The notes: a model not told the origin generated them from the letters alone. A DNA stretch of 34,745 nt from DASXSB01 sp036506275 (GCA_036506275.1 DASXSB010000026.1:1-34745), one strand, 5' to 3'; shown: positions 17,109 to 25,274, counted from the first letter of the stretch. Numbers and translations are program-made.

Positions 17109-17126
17109 TCACCGACACCCTCTCAA
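17097..17126 (-). promoter_or_regulatory. Candidate sigma-70 promoter for valS
   Basis: Minus strand: TTGAGA (17126-17121), 18-nt spacer, TACAAT (17102-17097). Each hexamer differs from consensus at one position. It sits in the 53-bp gap after the upstream secreted-protein gene. Initiation near 17090 would leave a leader of only about 6 nt before the valS ATG. Confidence 0.6.
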
Positions 17127-17137
17127 CTGGACGCGCC

Positions 17138-18178
17138 CTAGGGCAGGACCGGCGTCGCGCCCGTCAGCCGCCAGCCGCCGGCGGCGCGTTGCCACCTGAG
17201 CGTCCACGGGCGCTGGGGATCGGCCACCGCCGCCACCGACACCGCGCCCGCGCGCTCGTCGGTGGCGTCGCAGGCCGGTTCGGCGGCGAGCGTGGATGGG
17301 AGCCGATCGCGAAGGGCGGCGTCCGGCACCAGCGTGGCGAGCGCGGCGCGGTCACCGGCCGCGAGCGCGCTGAAGAACCGGGCGACGGACAGGCGGAGCT
17401 CGCGGTGCCACGGATCCAGGTCGCGACGACTCACGCGGACGAAGCCGCCGGCGGCGGACGTCAGGCGATAGACGTCCTCTTGCTCCGTCTGGCCCTCGCA
17501 GCCAGGCGTCCACCCGGGGTAGCGCAGCTCGTAGCGCACGCGCACCTCTCCGGGTCGCACCGTGTAGTTCCGAGCCACCAGGCCGTCGGGGAAGATCTCG
17601 GCGCTGCTCCACACGACGCGAACGTCGTCGCCCGCCTCGCGCACGACGTCGAGGCGCAAGGGCCGGGTGCCCCGGCCGGTGGAGGGACCCTCCCACGCCA
17701 CCATGAACTGCTCGCCGCCGCCGGGAAGCGTGAAGACGCGCGGCCGTCCCTCTCGCTCGAAGGTCGCCAGCAGCGTAGCGCCGTCGCCGCGCCGCCCGTA
17801 GACGCGCACGCTGTTGCCGGAGGCGGCGTCACCGAGCTGGAAGGCGCCGACGACGAGCCGACGCAGGCGAACCACCTCGAGGAAGGCCGCGCCCCAGGCG
17901 TCGTTGAACCCGTCGAGGCGCTCCTGCAAGAACTCGGTGGAGGCGAAGACGCCGCCGCTGGCGAGGCTCTCCACGATCTCCTCGTCGAGGAGCGCGTAGA
18001 CCTCGCGGAAGGTCTCGGCGTTCGCCTCCCCCGCCTGGGCCACGCTCAGCCGGGACGCGGCCAGCTCCCGGAAGCGGTCGAGGCGGTCGGCGGCGCCGCC
18101 GGCGGAGACGAGGGTGGGAGCAAGCGCCAGTGCGAGGACGACGACGCCCGCGGCGGCGCGAAGCCGTGGTCGCTTCAC
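17138..18178 (-). CDS. Secreted protein of unknown function
   Basis: 346 residues from a GTG at 18178, chosen because it starts a clean signal peptide (basic KRPRLR, hydrophobic AAAGVVVLALALAPTLVSA, small residues at the cleavage site). An upstream in-frame Met would run into the divergent lptFG start. I recognise no family for the first ~250 residues: a helical N-terminal part is followed by an apparently beta-rich region (SVRVYGRRGDG, PGGGEQFMVAWEG, RPLRLDVVREAG). The last ~90 residues (ARFFSALAAGDRAALATLVP ... WTLRWQRAAGGWRLTGATPVLP) look like an NTF2/SnoaL-type fold; this is a weak pattern match. It lies 22 bp from the divergent lptFG fusion and upstream of valS. Its role may be periplasmic, possibly envelope-related by position only. 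Confidence 0.72.
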   Translation of the reverse strand: MKRPRLRAAAGVVVLALALAPTLVSAGGAADRLDRFRELAASRLSVAQAGEANAETFREVYALLDEEIVESLASGGVFASTEFLQERLDGFNDAWGAAFLEVVRLRRLVVGAFQLGDAASGNSVRVYGRRGDGATLLATFEREGRPRVFTLPGGGEQFMVAWEGPSTGRGTRPLRLDVVREAGDDVRVVWSSAEIFPDGLVARNYTVRPGEVRVRYELRYPGWTPGCEGQTEQEDVYRLTSAAGGFVRVSRRDLDPWHRELRLSVARFFSALAAGDRAALATLVPDAALRDRLPSTLAAEPACDATDERAGAVSVAAVADPQRPWTLRWQRAAGGWRLTGATPVLP

Positions 18179-18200
18179 TCTGCCATGGTACAACAGACCG

Positions 18201-20567
18201 ATGCGACGGCCGCTCATCCCGGTCATCGACCGCTATCTCGTACGGGAGCTCTTGACCCCGTTCGGGCTCGGCTGCGGCCTCTTCACGTTCTTCCTCGTCA
18301 TCGATCGCATCTACCACCTCACCGACCTCGTGATCACCAAGGGCGTGCCGTTTCACCTGGTGCTCCAGCTCCTGGTGTTCATGCTGCCGTCCTTCCTCGC
18401 CCACACGCTCCCCATGGCTCTCCTGGTGGCGGTCCTCCTCGCCGGGGGTCGGCTCGCGGGCGACATGGAGGTGGTGGCGTTCAAGGCGGCGGGCGTCAGC
18501 GTGCTGCGCCTCTTCCGTCCCATCCTCCTCGCCAGCCTCATGGTGACGTTGATGTCGGGGGCGCTCACGCTCGTGATCAATCCCATCGCCAACCAGCAGT
18601 TCCAGCGGCAGCTCTTCACCATCCTCCAGACGCGGGCGGCGACGGGGATCAAGGAGCGCGTGTTCAATACGACGTTCGGCGACGTCACGATCTACGTGGA
18701 GGACATCACGCCGTCCCAGGTGGGGTTGACGGGATTGCTCGTGTCCGACGAGCGCGACCCCAAGCTGACGCGCATCATCACCGCGCGTGAGGGCCGGCTC
18801 CTCACCGACGCCGGCACCGGACGGATTACGCTCCGCTTGATCAGCGGGGCCGTGAACGAGGGCGACGTGGCGCCCGCACCCCCCGTGGTGGGGGTGCCGG
18901 ACGTGCCTCCTCCCACCGGGGGCGCCGCCAGTCCCGTGCGCTACCGCTACACGCGCTTCAACATCTACGACATGAACCTGGCGGTGGAGTCGCCGCTGAA
19001 GGGCACGCAACAAGGCGAGAAACCCGAGCGCGATCTCTTCCTCGGCGATCTCCACGCGCGCATCAACGAGCTCGCCGGCGACCCCATCGCCCGCACGCCC
19101 TTCCTCGTGGAGTGGCACAAGCGGCTCGCCTTCCCGGCCGCGAGCCTCGTCTTCGCGCTCGTGGGGTTCCCCCTCGCCGTGCGTTCCCATCGGGGCGGGC
19201 GGAGCGTGGCCCTCCTCGGCAGCCTCGTCATCATCGTCATGTACTACCTGGTGCTGACGTCGCTGGAAGGCATGGCGCTCCGCCAGCGCATGGAGCCGTG
19301 GGAAGCGATCTGGGCTCCGAACATCGCCTTCGCGGGAATCGGGAGCGGGCTGCTCGCGTGGACGGCCATCGAGCGCCGCCCCCTTCGCCTCACCGCGTTG
19401 TGGAAGCTCGTGGACGCGGTCCGCCGCCGCCTCCCGCGTCTGCCCGTCCGGCGCCTGCGCTTCTCCCCGACGGAGCCGCGCGACTCCACGCACATCATCG
19501 ATCGCTACCTCGTGCGCGAGTTCCTGAGCTTCCTCGTCATCGGCCTCTCCGTGGCCACCGTGCTGTTCTTCGTCATCGACCTCATCCAGACGCTCGACCG
19601 CTTCCTGCGCGTGAAGCCGCCCCTGCGCTACATCGCCGAGCACTTCCTGTTCCGGTTGCCCGCGTTCCTGCACGAGGGCTTGCCCGTCATCATGCTGGTG
19701 GCCACGATCTTCCTGTTCCTCACCCTGAGCCGTTACCACGAGCTGACCGCGCTCAAGGCGGCCGGGATGAGCCTCTATCGCGTGAGCGCGCCCATCCTCA
19801 CCCTCGCCTGCCTCATCGCGGTGGGCTCGGGGCTGTTCCAGGAGACGGCGTTGCCGGCCCTCAACGAGCGCGGAGACGAGGTGGACCGCGTGAAGATCCG
19901 CGGCCAGCTCCCCCGCCATCTCCAGTCGCGCACGCGGCTGTGGCTGCGCAGCGCCGACACGCGCTTCTATCGCGTCGAGCTGGTGGCGCCCGGCACCCAG
20001 GACCTCTACGGCGTGACCGTGCTCGAGATCGACCGCGAGTTCCGCCTCGTGCACCGGCTCGACGCCCGGCGCGCGCACTGGACGCCGCGGGGCTGGGAGC
20101 TGAGCGACGGCGCGCTCCGCGAGGTCTCGAAAGACGGGCGCGTGGAGAGCGTGCGCTTCACGCGCACGGTGGTCGATCTTCCCGAGGTCATCGACGATTT
20201 CGTGCAGGTGCAGAAGCCGCCGTCGGCCATGAGCTACCGCGAGCTCCGCGAATACGTGGCGCGACTGGAGGCAGCCGGCTTCCAGGCTCGCAAGTACCTC
20301 GTGGATCTCTACTCCAAGCTCTCGTCGCCGCTCGAGAACATGATCATGGTGCTGATCGCGATCCCGTTCGCGCTCCAGTCGCCGCGGGGCGGCCGTCTCT
20401 TCGGCATCGGTCTCGCCATCGCCATCATGGCGACCTATCTCGTGCTGCACTACGTGGCGCTCTCGTTCGCGCGCGCCGACCTCCTGCCCCCGCTCCTCGC
20501 CGCCTGGACGGCCAACATCATCTTCGCGGGGATCGGGTTCATGCGCTTCGTCAACGCGCGCACCTAG
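18201..20567 (+). CDS. Fused LptF-LptG lipopolysaccharide export permease (single chain)
   Basis: 788 residues in one uninterrupted frame. Residues 1-390 form a complete LptF-like unit: three membrane helices (about 18-37, 55-82, 107-128), a periplasmic beta domain (about 135-290) and three more helices (about 308-327, 335-356, 368-388). After a basic linker (391-430), residues 431-788 repeat the plan as an LptG-like unit. Each half starts with the same motif (VIDRYLVREL at 8 and IIDRYLVREF at 432) and carries a coupling helix (VAFKAAGVS and TALKAAGMS) for LptB. In most bacteria these are separate adjacent genes. No stop, ATG or ribosome site separates the halves. With LptB, LptC and LptA encoded 10 kb away, this would drive LPS extraction from the inner membrane. 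The next gene starts 2 nt after its stop. Confidence 0.9.
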   Translation: MRRPLIPVIDRYLVRELLTPFGLGCGLFTFFLVIDRIYHLTDLVITKGVPFHLVLQLLVFMLPSFLAHTLPMALLVAVLLAGGRLAGDMEVVAFKAAGVSVLRLFRPILLASLMVTLMSGALTLVINPIANQQFQRQLFTILQTRAATGIKERVFNTTFGDVTIYVEDITPSQVGLTGLLVSDERDPKLTRIITAREGRLLTDAGTGRITLRLISGAVNEGDVAPAPPVVGVPDVPPPTGGAASPVRYRYTRFNIYDMNLAVESPLKGTQQGEKPERDLFLGDLHARINELAGDPIARTPFLVEWHKRLAFPAASLVFALVGFPLAVRSHRGGRSVALLGSLVIIVMYYLVLTSLEGMALRQRMEPWEAIWAPNIAFAGIGSGLLAWTAIERRPLRLTALWKLVDAVRRRLPRLPVRRLRFSPTEPRDSTHIIDRYLVREFLSFLVIGLSVATVLFFVIDLIQTLDRFLRVKPPLRYIAEHFLFRLPAFLHEGLPVIMLVATIFLFLTLSRYHELTALKAAGMSLYRVSAPILTLACLIAVGSGLFQETALPALNERGDEVDRVKIRGQLPRHLQSRTRLWLRSADTRFYRVELVAPGTQDLYGVTVLEIDREFRLVHRLDARRAHWTPRGWELSDGALREVSKDGRVESVRFTRTVVDLPEVIDDFVQVQKPPSAMSYRELREYVARLEAAGFQARKYLVDLYSKLSSPLENMIMVLIAIPFALQSPRGGRLFGIGLAIAIMATYLVLHYVALSFARADLLPPLLAAWTANIIFAGIGFMRFVNART

Positions 20568-20569
20568 CC

Positions 20570-21091
20570 GTGGCTGACGCCGAGCGCGCGCCGCGACGGG
20601 CGCGGACCCCGCTTCTGCTCGGTGTCCTCCTCGCCGTCGCCGGCTGCGCCTCCGCGACGACGCCACCGTCGAGCACGCCCCTGGCGGCGCCGACCGAGGT
20701 CCCCATCCAGATCGTCAACAACGTCCCGCGCGTGGCGGCCCGTATCAACGGGAGTCCCCAGGTCGCGTTCCTCATCGTCGATACCGGCGCCGCCGCCACC
20801 ATCCTGAGCCCGCGTCTCGCCGACCGGCTGGGGATCGTGGTGCCGGCGCAGGCGCCGCGCCGGAACATCCAAATCGTGGGCGGACAGATGGTCCCGGTGG
20901 TGCGAACGGTGGTGAGCATGATCCAGATCGGGGCGGCGGTGGTCGAGAACCTGGAGGTCGGCGTCTACGACGCGGTGCCCACGGAGCCGACCGTGGACGG
21001 CATCCTCGGCGGCGACGTCCTCCATCGATTCACGGTGACGCTCGATCACGCGAGCCGGCGGATGCTGCTGGCGCCGCGCGCGCCGCGCTGA
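20570..21091 (+). CDS. Retropepsin-like aspartic protease lipoprotein
   Basis: 173 residues from a GTG at 20570, 2 nt after the lptFG stop, so the two are surely cotranscribed. The N-terminus is a lipoprotein signal peptide (PLLLGVLLAVAGC) with lipidation at C26. The body is a single retroviral-type aspartyl protease domain: strand AFLIVDTGAAATILS with the catalytic D71-T72-G73, then RLADRLGI, and the late motif DGILGGDVLHRF near 150 that matches the ILG-D block of the family. One domain alone would need to dimerise to form an active site. Placement suggests a job at the envelope, perhaps quality control or processing linked to LPS export, but the substrate is unknown. A start other than the GTG is not obvious. 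Confidence 0.83.
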   Translation: MADAERAPRRARTPLLLGVLLAVAGCASATTPPSSTPLAAPTEVPIQIVNNVPRVAARINGSPQVAFLIVDTGAAATILSPRLADRLGIVVPAQAPRRNIQIVGGQMVPVVRTVVSMIQIGAAVVENLEVGVYDAVPTEPTVDGILGGDVLHRFTVTLDHASRRMLLAPRAPR

Positions 21092-21107
21092 GGCGGCCGC
21101 TCAGCGC
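21085..21107. terminator. Shared hairpin spanning both stop codons of convergent genes
   Basis: GCGCTGAG (21085-21092) and CTCAGCGC (21100-21107) are a perfect 8-bp inverted repeat around 7 nt. The protease gene's TGA (21089-21091) lies in the left arm and the UPF0182 gene's TGA (21103-21101 on the minus strand) in the right arm. The stem could act on transcripts from either side. There is no U-run, so termination strength is uncertain. Confidence 0.37.
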
Positions 21108-23803
21108 TCGCTGCCGGTGAGCGCGCGCAGCGCCTCCTCCAGGCGCTTCTGCTCGACTCCGTACGCCGCCCAGTCGCCCCGCCGCAACGCCTCCTGCGCG
21201 CGCGTCCACGCCTCCCAGGCGCGCTGCGCCACCGCGCGCGACGTCGCCACCGCCTCCCCCCCTGCCCGCGGCGGCTCCGCCACCGAGGTGGCCACGCGGC
21301 CGCCGAAGATCCGGCTCAGCGACTGCTCGAGCGTCGGCTCCATCGCGATCAGGTTGCCGTAGGCGACGATCACCCGCCGCAGCTCCGGCAACGCGCCCTG
21401 CTCGGAGGCGGCCAGGTAGAGCGGCTGCACGTAGATCAGCGACTGCTCGATGGGGATGGCGAGAAGAGAGCCGCGGATCACCTGGGAGCCGCGCTGGTTC
21501 CACAGCGAGAGCTGCTGGGAGATCACGGGATCCTGGTCGATGCGGGCGTCGATCTGGCGGGGGCCGTAGACGAGCTTCTGCTTGGGGAAGTTGTAGACGA
21601 GAAGCCGGCCGTAGTGCGGGGGATCGGAGCGGGCGGCCAGCCACGAGATCATGTTGTCTCGCCGGCTCGGATTGAAGAGCGTGAGGAGGATGAACTCTTC
21701 CTTGCGCTCTCCCGGCAAGCGCATGATCGTGAAGTACGGCTCCATCTCGCGCTCGCGCCCCTCGATCGTCCGCCGCGGCACCGCCCACAGGTCTTCCTTG
21801 TTGTAGAAGACTTGCGGATCCTCCATGTGGTAGGTCGCGTACTTGCGCGCCTGGATGGCGAAGAAATCCTCCGGGTATCGGATGTGGCGCCGCACGTCCT
21901 CCGGCATCTCCGCGAGCGGCTTCAGCAATCCCGGAAAGGCGGCGGCGTACACGCGCACGATGGGATCGGTGTCGTCGGCCAGATAGAAGAGCACGGCGCC
22001 CGTGTAGGCGTCGATGGTGACCTTCACCGAGTTGCGGATGTAGTTGCCGATGCCGCGCACGGGGTCGGAGTACGGGTAACGGTCGGTGGTCGTGTAGCCG
22101 TCGAGCAGCCACAGCAACCGTCCCTCCGCGGTGATGACCAGATAGGGATCGCGGTCGAAGTGGAAGAAGGGCGCGATCTCGCGCACGCGCTCGGTGACCG
22201 TCCGGTAGATCATGATGCGGCTGTCGGCCGTGAGATCGTTCGACAGCACGATCTTGATCTCGCCGAAGCGGGCCGCGAAGGCGAGCTTGCGGAGCCAGGA
22301 GCTGAGGGCGACGCCGCCCTGCCCGCGATAGTTCGCGTAGACGTTCTGGTCACCGGAGGGGTAATCGAGCTCCTGGGAGCGCGTACGCACGAGCGCGTAC
22401 TCGTTGGAGACCTCGCCGTAGTAGATCTCGGGCCGCGTGATCGCGGGAAAGCCGCCGCTGGACACGGGCGGGATGTCCTTCACGAGGAACTCCGGCAACC
22501 CCTCCGGCGTGATCCGGTTCACCGGTCCCACCACCACCCCGTAGCCGTGAGTGAAGGTCAGATGCTCGTTGATCCAGATCCGTGACTGGAGGTGCTGGTA
22601 GGAGAGCTCGCGCGGCGACAGCATGAGCTGCCGGTACTCGCCGCCCACTTCGTAGCGGTCGTTGTCCACGTCGACGAACTTGTAGTACGTCCGGATCTCC
22701 TGGAGCTGGGCGAACGTGCGCAGGAGCGGCCGGTAGTCCCAGAGGCGGATGTTCTTGATGGTCGCCTCGTTGCGGGCGAGCGCGCGCGCGTCGAGCGATT
22801 CGTCGGCGGGAAACTCGCGTTCCTCGATGCGGTCGAGGCCGTACGCCTTGCGCGTCATGCGGATGTTGTGCGCGATGAACGGCCGTTCCGCCGCCAGCTC
22901 GTTCGGCGTGACCCGGAAGCGCTGGAGGAGCGCGGGATACACGCCGAGGCCGACGATCCACACCAGTCCCAGCACCACGAGGCCGCCCGCCACCAGCCGG
23001 AGTCCGGGGCGCGCGACCTGCGCGATGCAGGCGGCCGCGCACAAGGCCGCGAGCACGGCGAGGGCGCCCAGCACCGGCAGCGACGCGTTGATATCGGTGT
23101 AGGAGGCGCCGAAGACGACGCCGCGCGGCGAGTACACCAGTTCGAAGCGGTCCAGCCAGAATCCGAGGGCTTTCAGCGCCAGCAGCGCTGCCGTGAGCAC
23201 GAGCAGGTGTGTGCGGGCGCCGGCGGCGAGACGAGGTCCGCGCGTGGTGAGGACGAGGCTGCGCTGGAGCACGTAGACGGCGAGGGTGAGGACGGCGGTG
23301 GCCGCCACCAGGCCCATCGCCCAGCCGTACACGAGACGCCACAGGGGCAGCGTGAAGACGAAGAACGAGAGATCCCGATCGAAGACGGGATCGGTGGCGC
23401 CGAAGGCGGTCGCGTAGCGGTACGCGAGCACGCGTTCCCAGTGGGCGGAAGCGCGCAGCCCGGCCGCGAGCGAGATCAGGAGCAGGATCACTGGGAGAAA
23501 ACGCCGGATGAGCGGCTCGATGACCACGCGCCCGGGGAGACCGAGCTGGTCCTCGAGCTCCCACAGCACGTCGGGGGCGGCGGTGCGGGCGGCGAAGGTG
23601 AGGTTGATGTAGAGGAACGCGAGCACGGCGACCGCGCCCACCGTGAAGAGCGTGCCGCGCAGACCGAGGATCCCCGTGAAGACTCCGGTGTAGCCGACCT
23701 CCTGGAACCACAGCCAGTCCGTGTAGAGGGGAATCACCTGCCCGACGAGCCCCAGCGCGAAGAGCGCGAGGACGAGCAGCAGGATCGGCTGCGGCCGCCT
23801 CAT
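21101..23803 (-). CDS. UPF0182 family large membrane protein
   Basis: 900 residues. The N-terminal ~300 residues contain about seven hydrophobic helices, beginning ILLLVLALFALGLVGQVIPLYTDWLWF-like with the typical LYTDWLWFQEVGY and ITLGLRG-type pattern (here GILGLRGTLFTVGA). A large, soluble, presumably extracytoplasmic region follows with RPFIAHNIRMTRKAYGL, LRTFAQLQEIRTYYKF, YQHLQSRIWINEHLTFTHG and RYPEDFFAIQARKYATYH, all characteristic of this family. The function is not known. A charged tail ends the protein. The ATG at 23803 is 19 nt after ahcY, so it may be cotranscribed with it. The 3' end is convergent with the protease lipoprotein gene, with 9 bp between stops. Confidence 0.92.
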   Translation of the reverse strand: MRRPQPILLLVLALFALGLVGQVIPLYTDWLWFQEVGYTGVFTGILGLRGTLFTVGAVAVLAFLYINLTFAARTAAPDVLWELEDQLGLPGRVVIEPLIRRFLPVILLLISLAAGLRASAHWERVLAYRYATAFGATDPVFDRDLSFFVFTLPLWRLVYGWAMGLVAATAVLTLAVYVLQRSLVLTTRGPRLAAGARTHLLVLTAALLALKALGFWLDRFELVYSPRGVVFGASYTDINASLPVLGALAVLAALCAAACIAQVARPGLRLVAGGLVVLGLVWIVGLGVYPALLQRFRVTPNELAAERPFIAHNIRMTRKAYGLDRIEEREFPADESLDARALARNEATIKNIRLWDYRPLLRTFAQLQEIRTYYKFVDVDNDRYEVGGEYRQLMLSPRELSYQHLQSRIWINEHLTFTHGYGVVVGPVNRITPEGLPEFLVKDIPPVSSGGFPAITRPEIYYGEVSNEYALVRTRSQELDYPSGDQNVYANYRGQGGVALSSWLRKLAFAARFGEIKIVLSNDLTADSRIMIYRTVTERVREIAPFFHFDRDPYLVITAEGRLLWLLDGYTTTDRYPYSDPVRGIGNYIRNSVKVTIDAYTGAVLFYLADDTDPIVRVYAAAFPGLLKPLAEMPEDVRRHIRYPEDFFAIQARKYATYHMEDPQVFYNKEDLWAVPRRTIEGREREMEPYFTIMRLPGERKEEFILLTLFNPSRRDNMISWLAARSDPPHYGRLLVYNFPKQKLVYGPRQIDARIDQDPVISQQLSLWNQRGSQVIRGSLLAIPIEQSLIYVQPLYLAASEQGALPELRRVIVAYGNLIAMEPTLEQSLSRIFGGRVATSVAEPPRAGGEAVATSRAVAQRAWEAWTRAQEALRRGDWAAYGVEQKRLEEALRALTGSER

Positions 23804-23822
23804 CGGATGCCCGGCGCGGGCG

Positions 23823-25082
23823 TCAGGTGCCGTGCGTCCAGGAACTCAGGTAGGCGGTCTGCTCGCCGGTGAGGGCGTCGATCTGCACGCCCATCGACGA
23901 GAGCTTCAGGCGCGCGATCTCGAGATCGATCTCACGCGGGACGACATACACCTTCCGCTCCAGCGTGCGGCCGTGCTTCACCATGTATTCCGCGGACAGC
24001 GCCTGGTTGGCGAAGCTCATGTCCATGACGGCCGCCGGATGGCCTTCCGCCGACGCGAGGTTGATGAGCCGGCCTTCGCCGAGCACGAACACGCGGCGCC
24101 CCGGACCGAGGACAAACTCCTCGACGAACGGCCGCACGACCCGGCGCGACGTGGCCAGGCCGGCCAGCGCGTCCAGCTCGATCTCGACGTTGAAGTGGCC
24201 GGCGTTGGCGAGGATGGCGCCGTCCTTCATGCGGGTGAAATGCTCTTTGCGGATGACCGACGTGTTGCCGGTCACCGTGACGAACACGTCCCCGACCTCC
24301 GCCGCCCGCGCCATCGTCATCACCTGGAATCCGTCCATCACGGCCTCGAGGGCGCGCATCGGCTCCACCTCGGTCACGATCACGTGCGCGCCCATGCCCT
24401 TCGCGCGCGCCGCCACACCCTTGCCGCACATCCCGTAGCCGGCCACGACCACCGTCCGTCCCGCGAGGAGCACGTTGGTGGCGCGCAGGATGCCGTCGAT
24501 GGTCGACTGACCGGTGCCGTAGCGGTTGTCGAAGAGATGCTTGGTGTCGGCGTCGTTGACCGCGATCACGGGAAAGGCGAGCACGCGCTCGCGCTCCATG
24601 GAGCGGAGGCGGATGACGCCCGTCGTCGTCTCCTCGGTGCCGCCGAGGACGTCGGCGAGGAGGTTCTTCCGCGCGCCGTGGAGTTGGGAGATGAGGTCGG
24701 CGCCGTCGTCCATGGTGACTTGAGGCCGGGTGGCGAGGACCGCCTCGATGTGACGGTAATACCGGTCGTGATCCTCCCCCTTGTGGGCGTAGGTGGCGAT
24801 GTCGTACTCGCGCACGAGCGCCGCCGCCGTGTCGTCCTGGGTGGAGAGCGGGTTGGAGGCACACAGCGCGAGCTCGGCGCCGCCCGCTTTCAAGGTGAGC
24901 ATCAGCACCGCCGTCTCGGTGGTCACGTGAAGGCAGGCGCCGATGCGAATGCCTTTGAGCGGCTGCTCCTTCGCGAAACGCTCGCGGACCTGGCGCAGGA
25001 CCGGCATCGACTGCTCCGCCCACTCGATCTTGAGCCGCCCCTCCGCCGCCAGCCCCGGATTCTTCACATCGTGCTCAACCAT
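23823..25082 (-). CDS. ahcY: Adenosylhomocysteinase
   Basis: 419 residues. It hydrolyses S-adenosylhomocysteine, the inhibitor left by SAM-dependent methylation, to adenosine and homocysteine, using bound NAD. Recognisable blocks are HVTTETAVLMLTLKAGGAE, ASNPLSTQDD, DDGADLI, the TEETTTGV substrate motif, the FDNRYGTGQS segment, and the Rossmann motif VVAGYGMCGKG. The length matches enzymes without the ~40-residue insert seen in many proteobacterial forms. The ATG at 25082 starts MVEHDVKNPGLAAEGRLKIEWAE-like family sequence and has AAGGA upstream; an in-frame start seven codons earlier is less likely. It follows metK after 192 bp containing a hairpin and GC-rich repeats. Confidence 0.97.
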   Translation of the reverse strand: MVEHDVKNPGLAAEGRLKIEWAEQSMPVLRQVRERFAKEQPLKGIRIGACLHVTTETAVLMLTLKAGGAELALCASNPLSTQDDTAAALVREYDIATYAHKGEDHDRYYRHIEAVLATRPQVTMDDGADLISQLHGARKNLLADVLGGTEETTTGVIRLRSMERERVLAFPVIAVNDADTKHLFDNRYGTGQSTIDGILRATNVLLAGRTVVVAGYGMCGKGVAARAKGMGAHVIVTEVEPMRALEAVMDGFQVMTMARAAEVGDVFVTVTGNTSVIRKEHFTRMKDGAILANAGHFNVEIELDALAGLATSRRVVRPFVEEFVLGPGRRVFVLGEGRLINLASAEGHPAAVMDMSFANQALSAEYMVKHGRTLERKVYVVPREIDLEIARLKLSSMGVQIDALTGEQTAYLSSWTHGT

Positions 25083-25164
25083 GCCCCTCGTCCTTTCGCT
25101 CACCCATGTTCCTCGACCCGCCGGTCCGCGCGCCGGCCCCGCCCACGCAACCCGCGCGCCGCCC

Positions 25165-25223
25165 CCGCCGGCGCAATCCTGTCGATAACCCGCTGTTCGA
25201 GCGCCGGCTCCGCCGGCGCAATC
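25165..25223. repeat. 14-bp direct repeats and a small inverted repeat between metK and ahcY
   Basis: CCGCCGGCGCAATC occurs at 25165-25178 and again at 25210-25223, start points 45 bp apart. In the minus direction both are preceded by ACAG, with one base inserted in one copy. The second copy also forms the right side of an inverted repeat, GCGCCGG (25201-25207) and CCGGCGC (25213-25219). The repeats lie in the expected ahcY leader. They could be protein-binding sites or RNA stems. I do not recognise a known riboswitch here. Confidence 0.5.
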
Positions 25224-25243
25224 TGTTTCTTCTGGGGGAGGAA

Positions 25244-25272
25244 TCGGAGGGGGCCGCCGAGGCCCCCTCCGA
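25244..25272 (-). terminator. Strong hairpin directly after metK
   Basis: A perfect 12-bp stem (TCGGAGGGGGCC at 25244-25255, GGCCCCCTCCGA at 25261-25272) with a 5-nt loop starts 2 nt after the metK stop codon. In the transcript it is followed by UUCCUCC, not a pure U-run. It probably ends or attenuates metK transcription before ahcY. Confidence 0.55.
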
Positions 25273-25274
25273 GG

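Noticed and set aside
17085..17137. T-box leader for valS
   Set aside because: Only 53 bp lie upstream and a promoter sits 12 nt from the ATG, leaving no room for a T-box.
19390..19500. Separate lptG gene starting inside the linker
   Set aside because: A GTG exists near residue 404, but lptF has no stop codon before it and no ribosome site is visible, so a single fused chain is the simpler reading.
25083..25243. SAH riboswitch ahead of ahcY
   Set aside because: Gene and location are right, but I could not match the conserved core of that riboswitch; only GC-rich repeats are seen. A covariance search would settle it.
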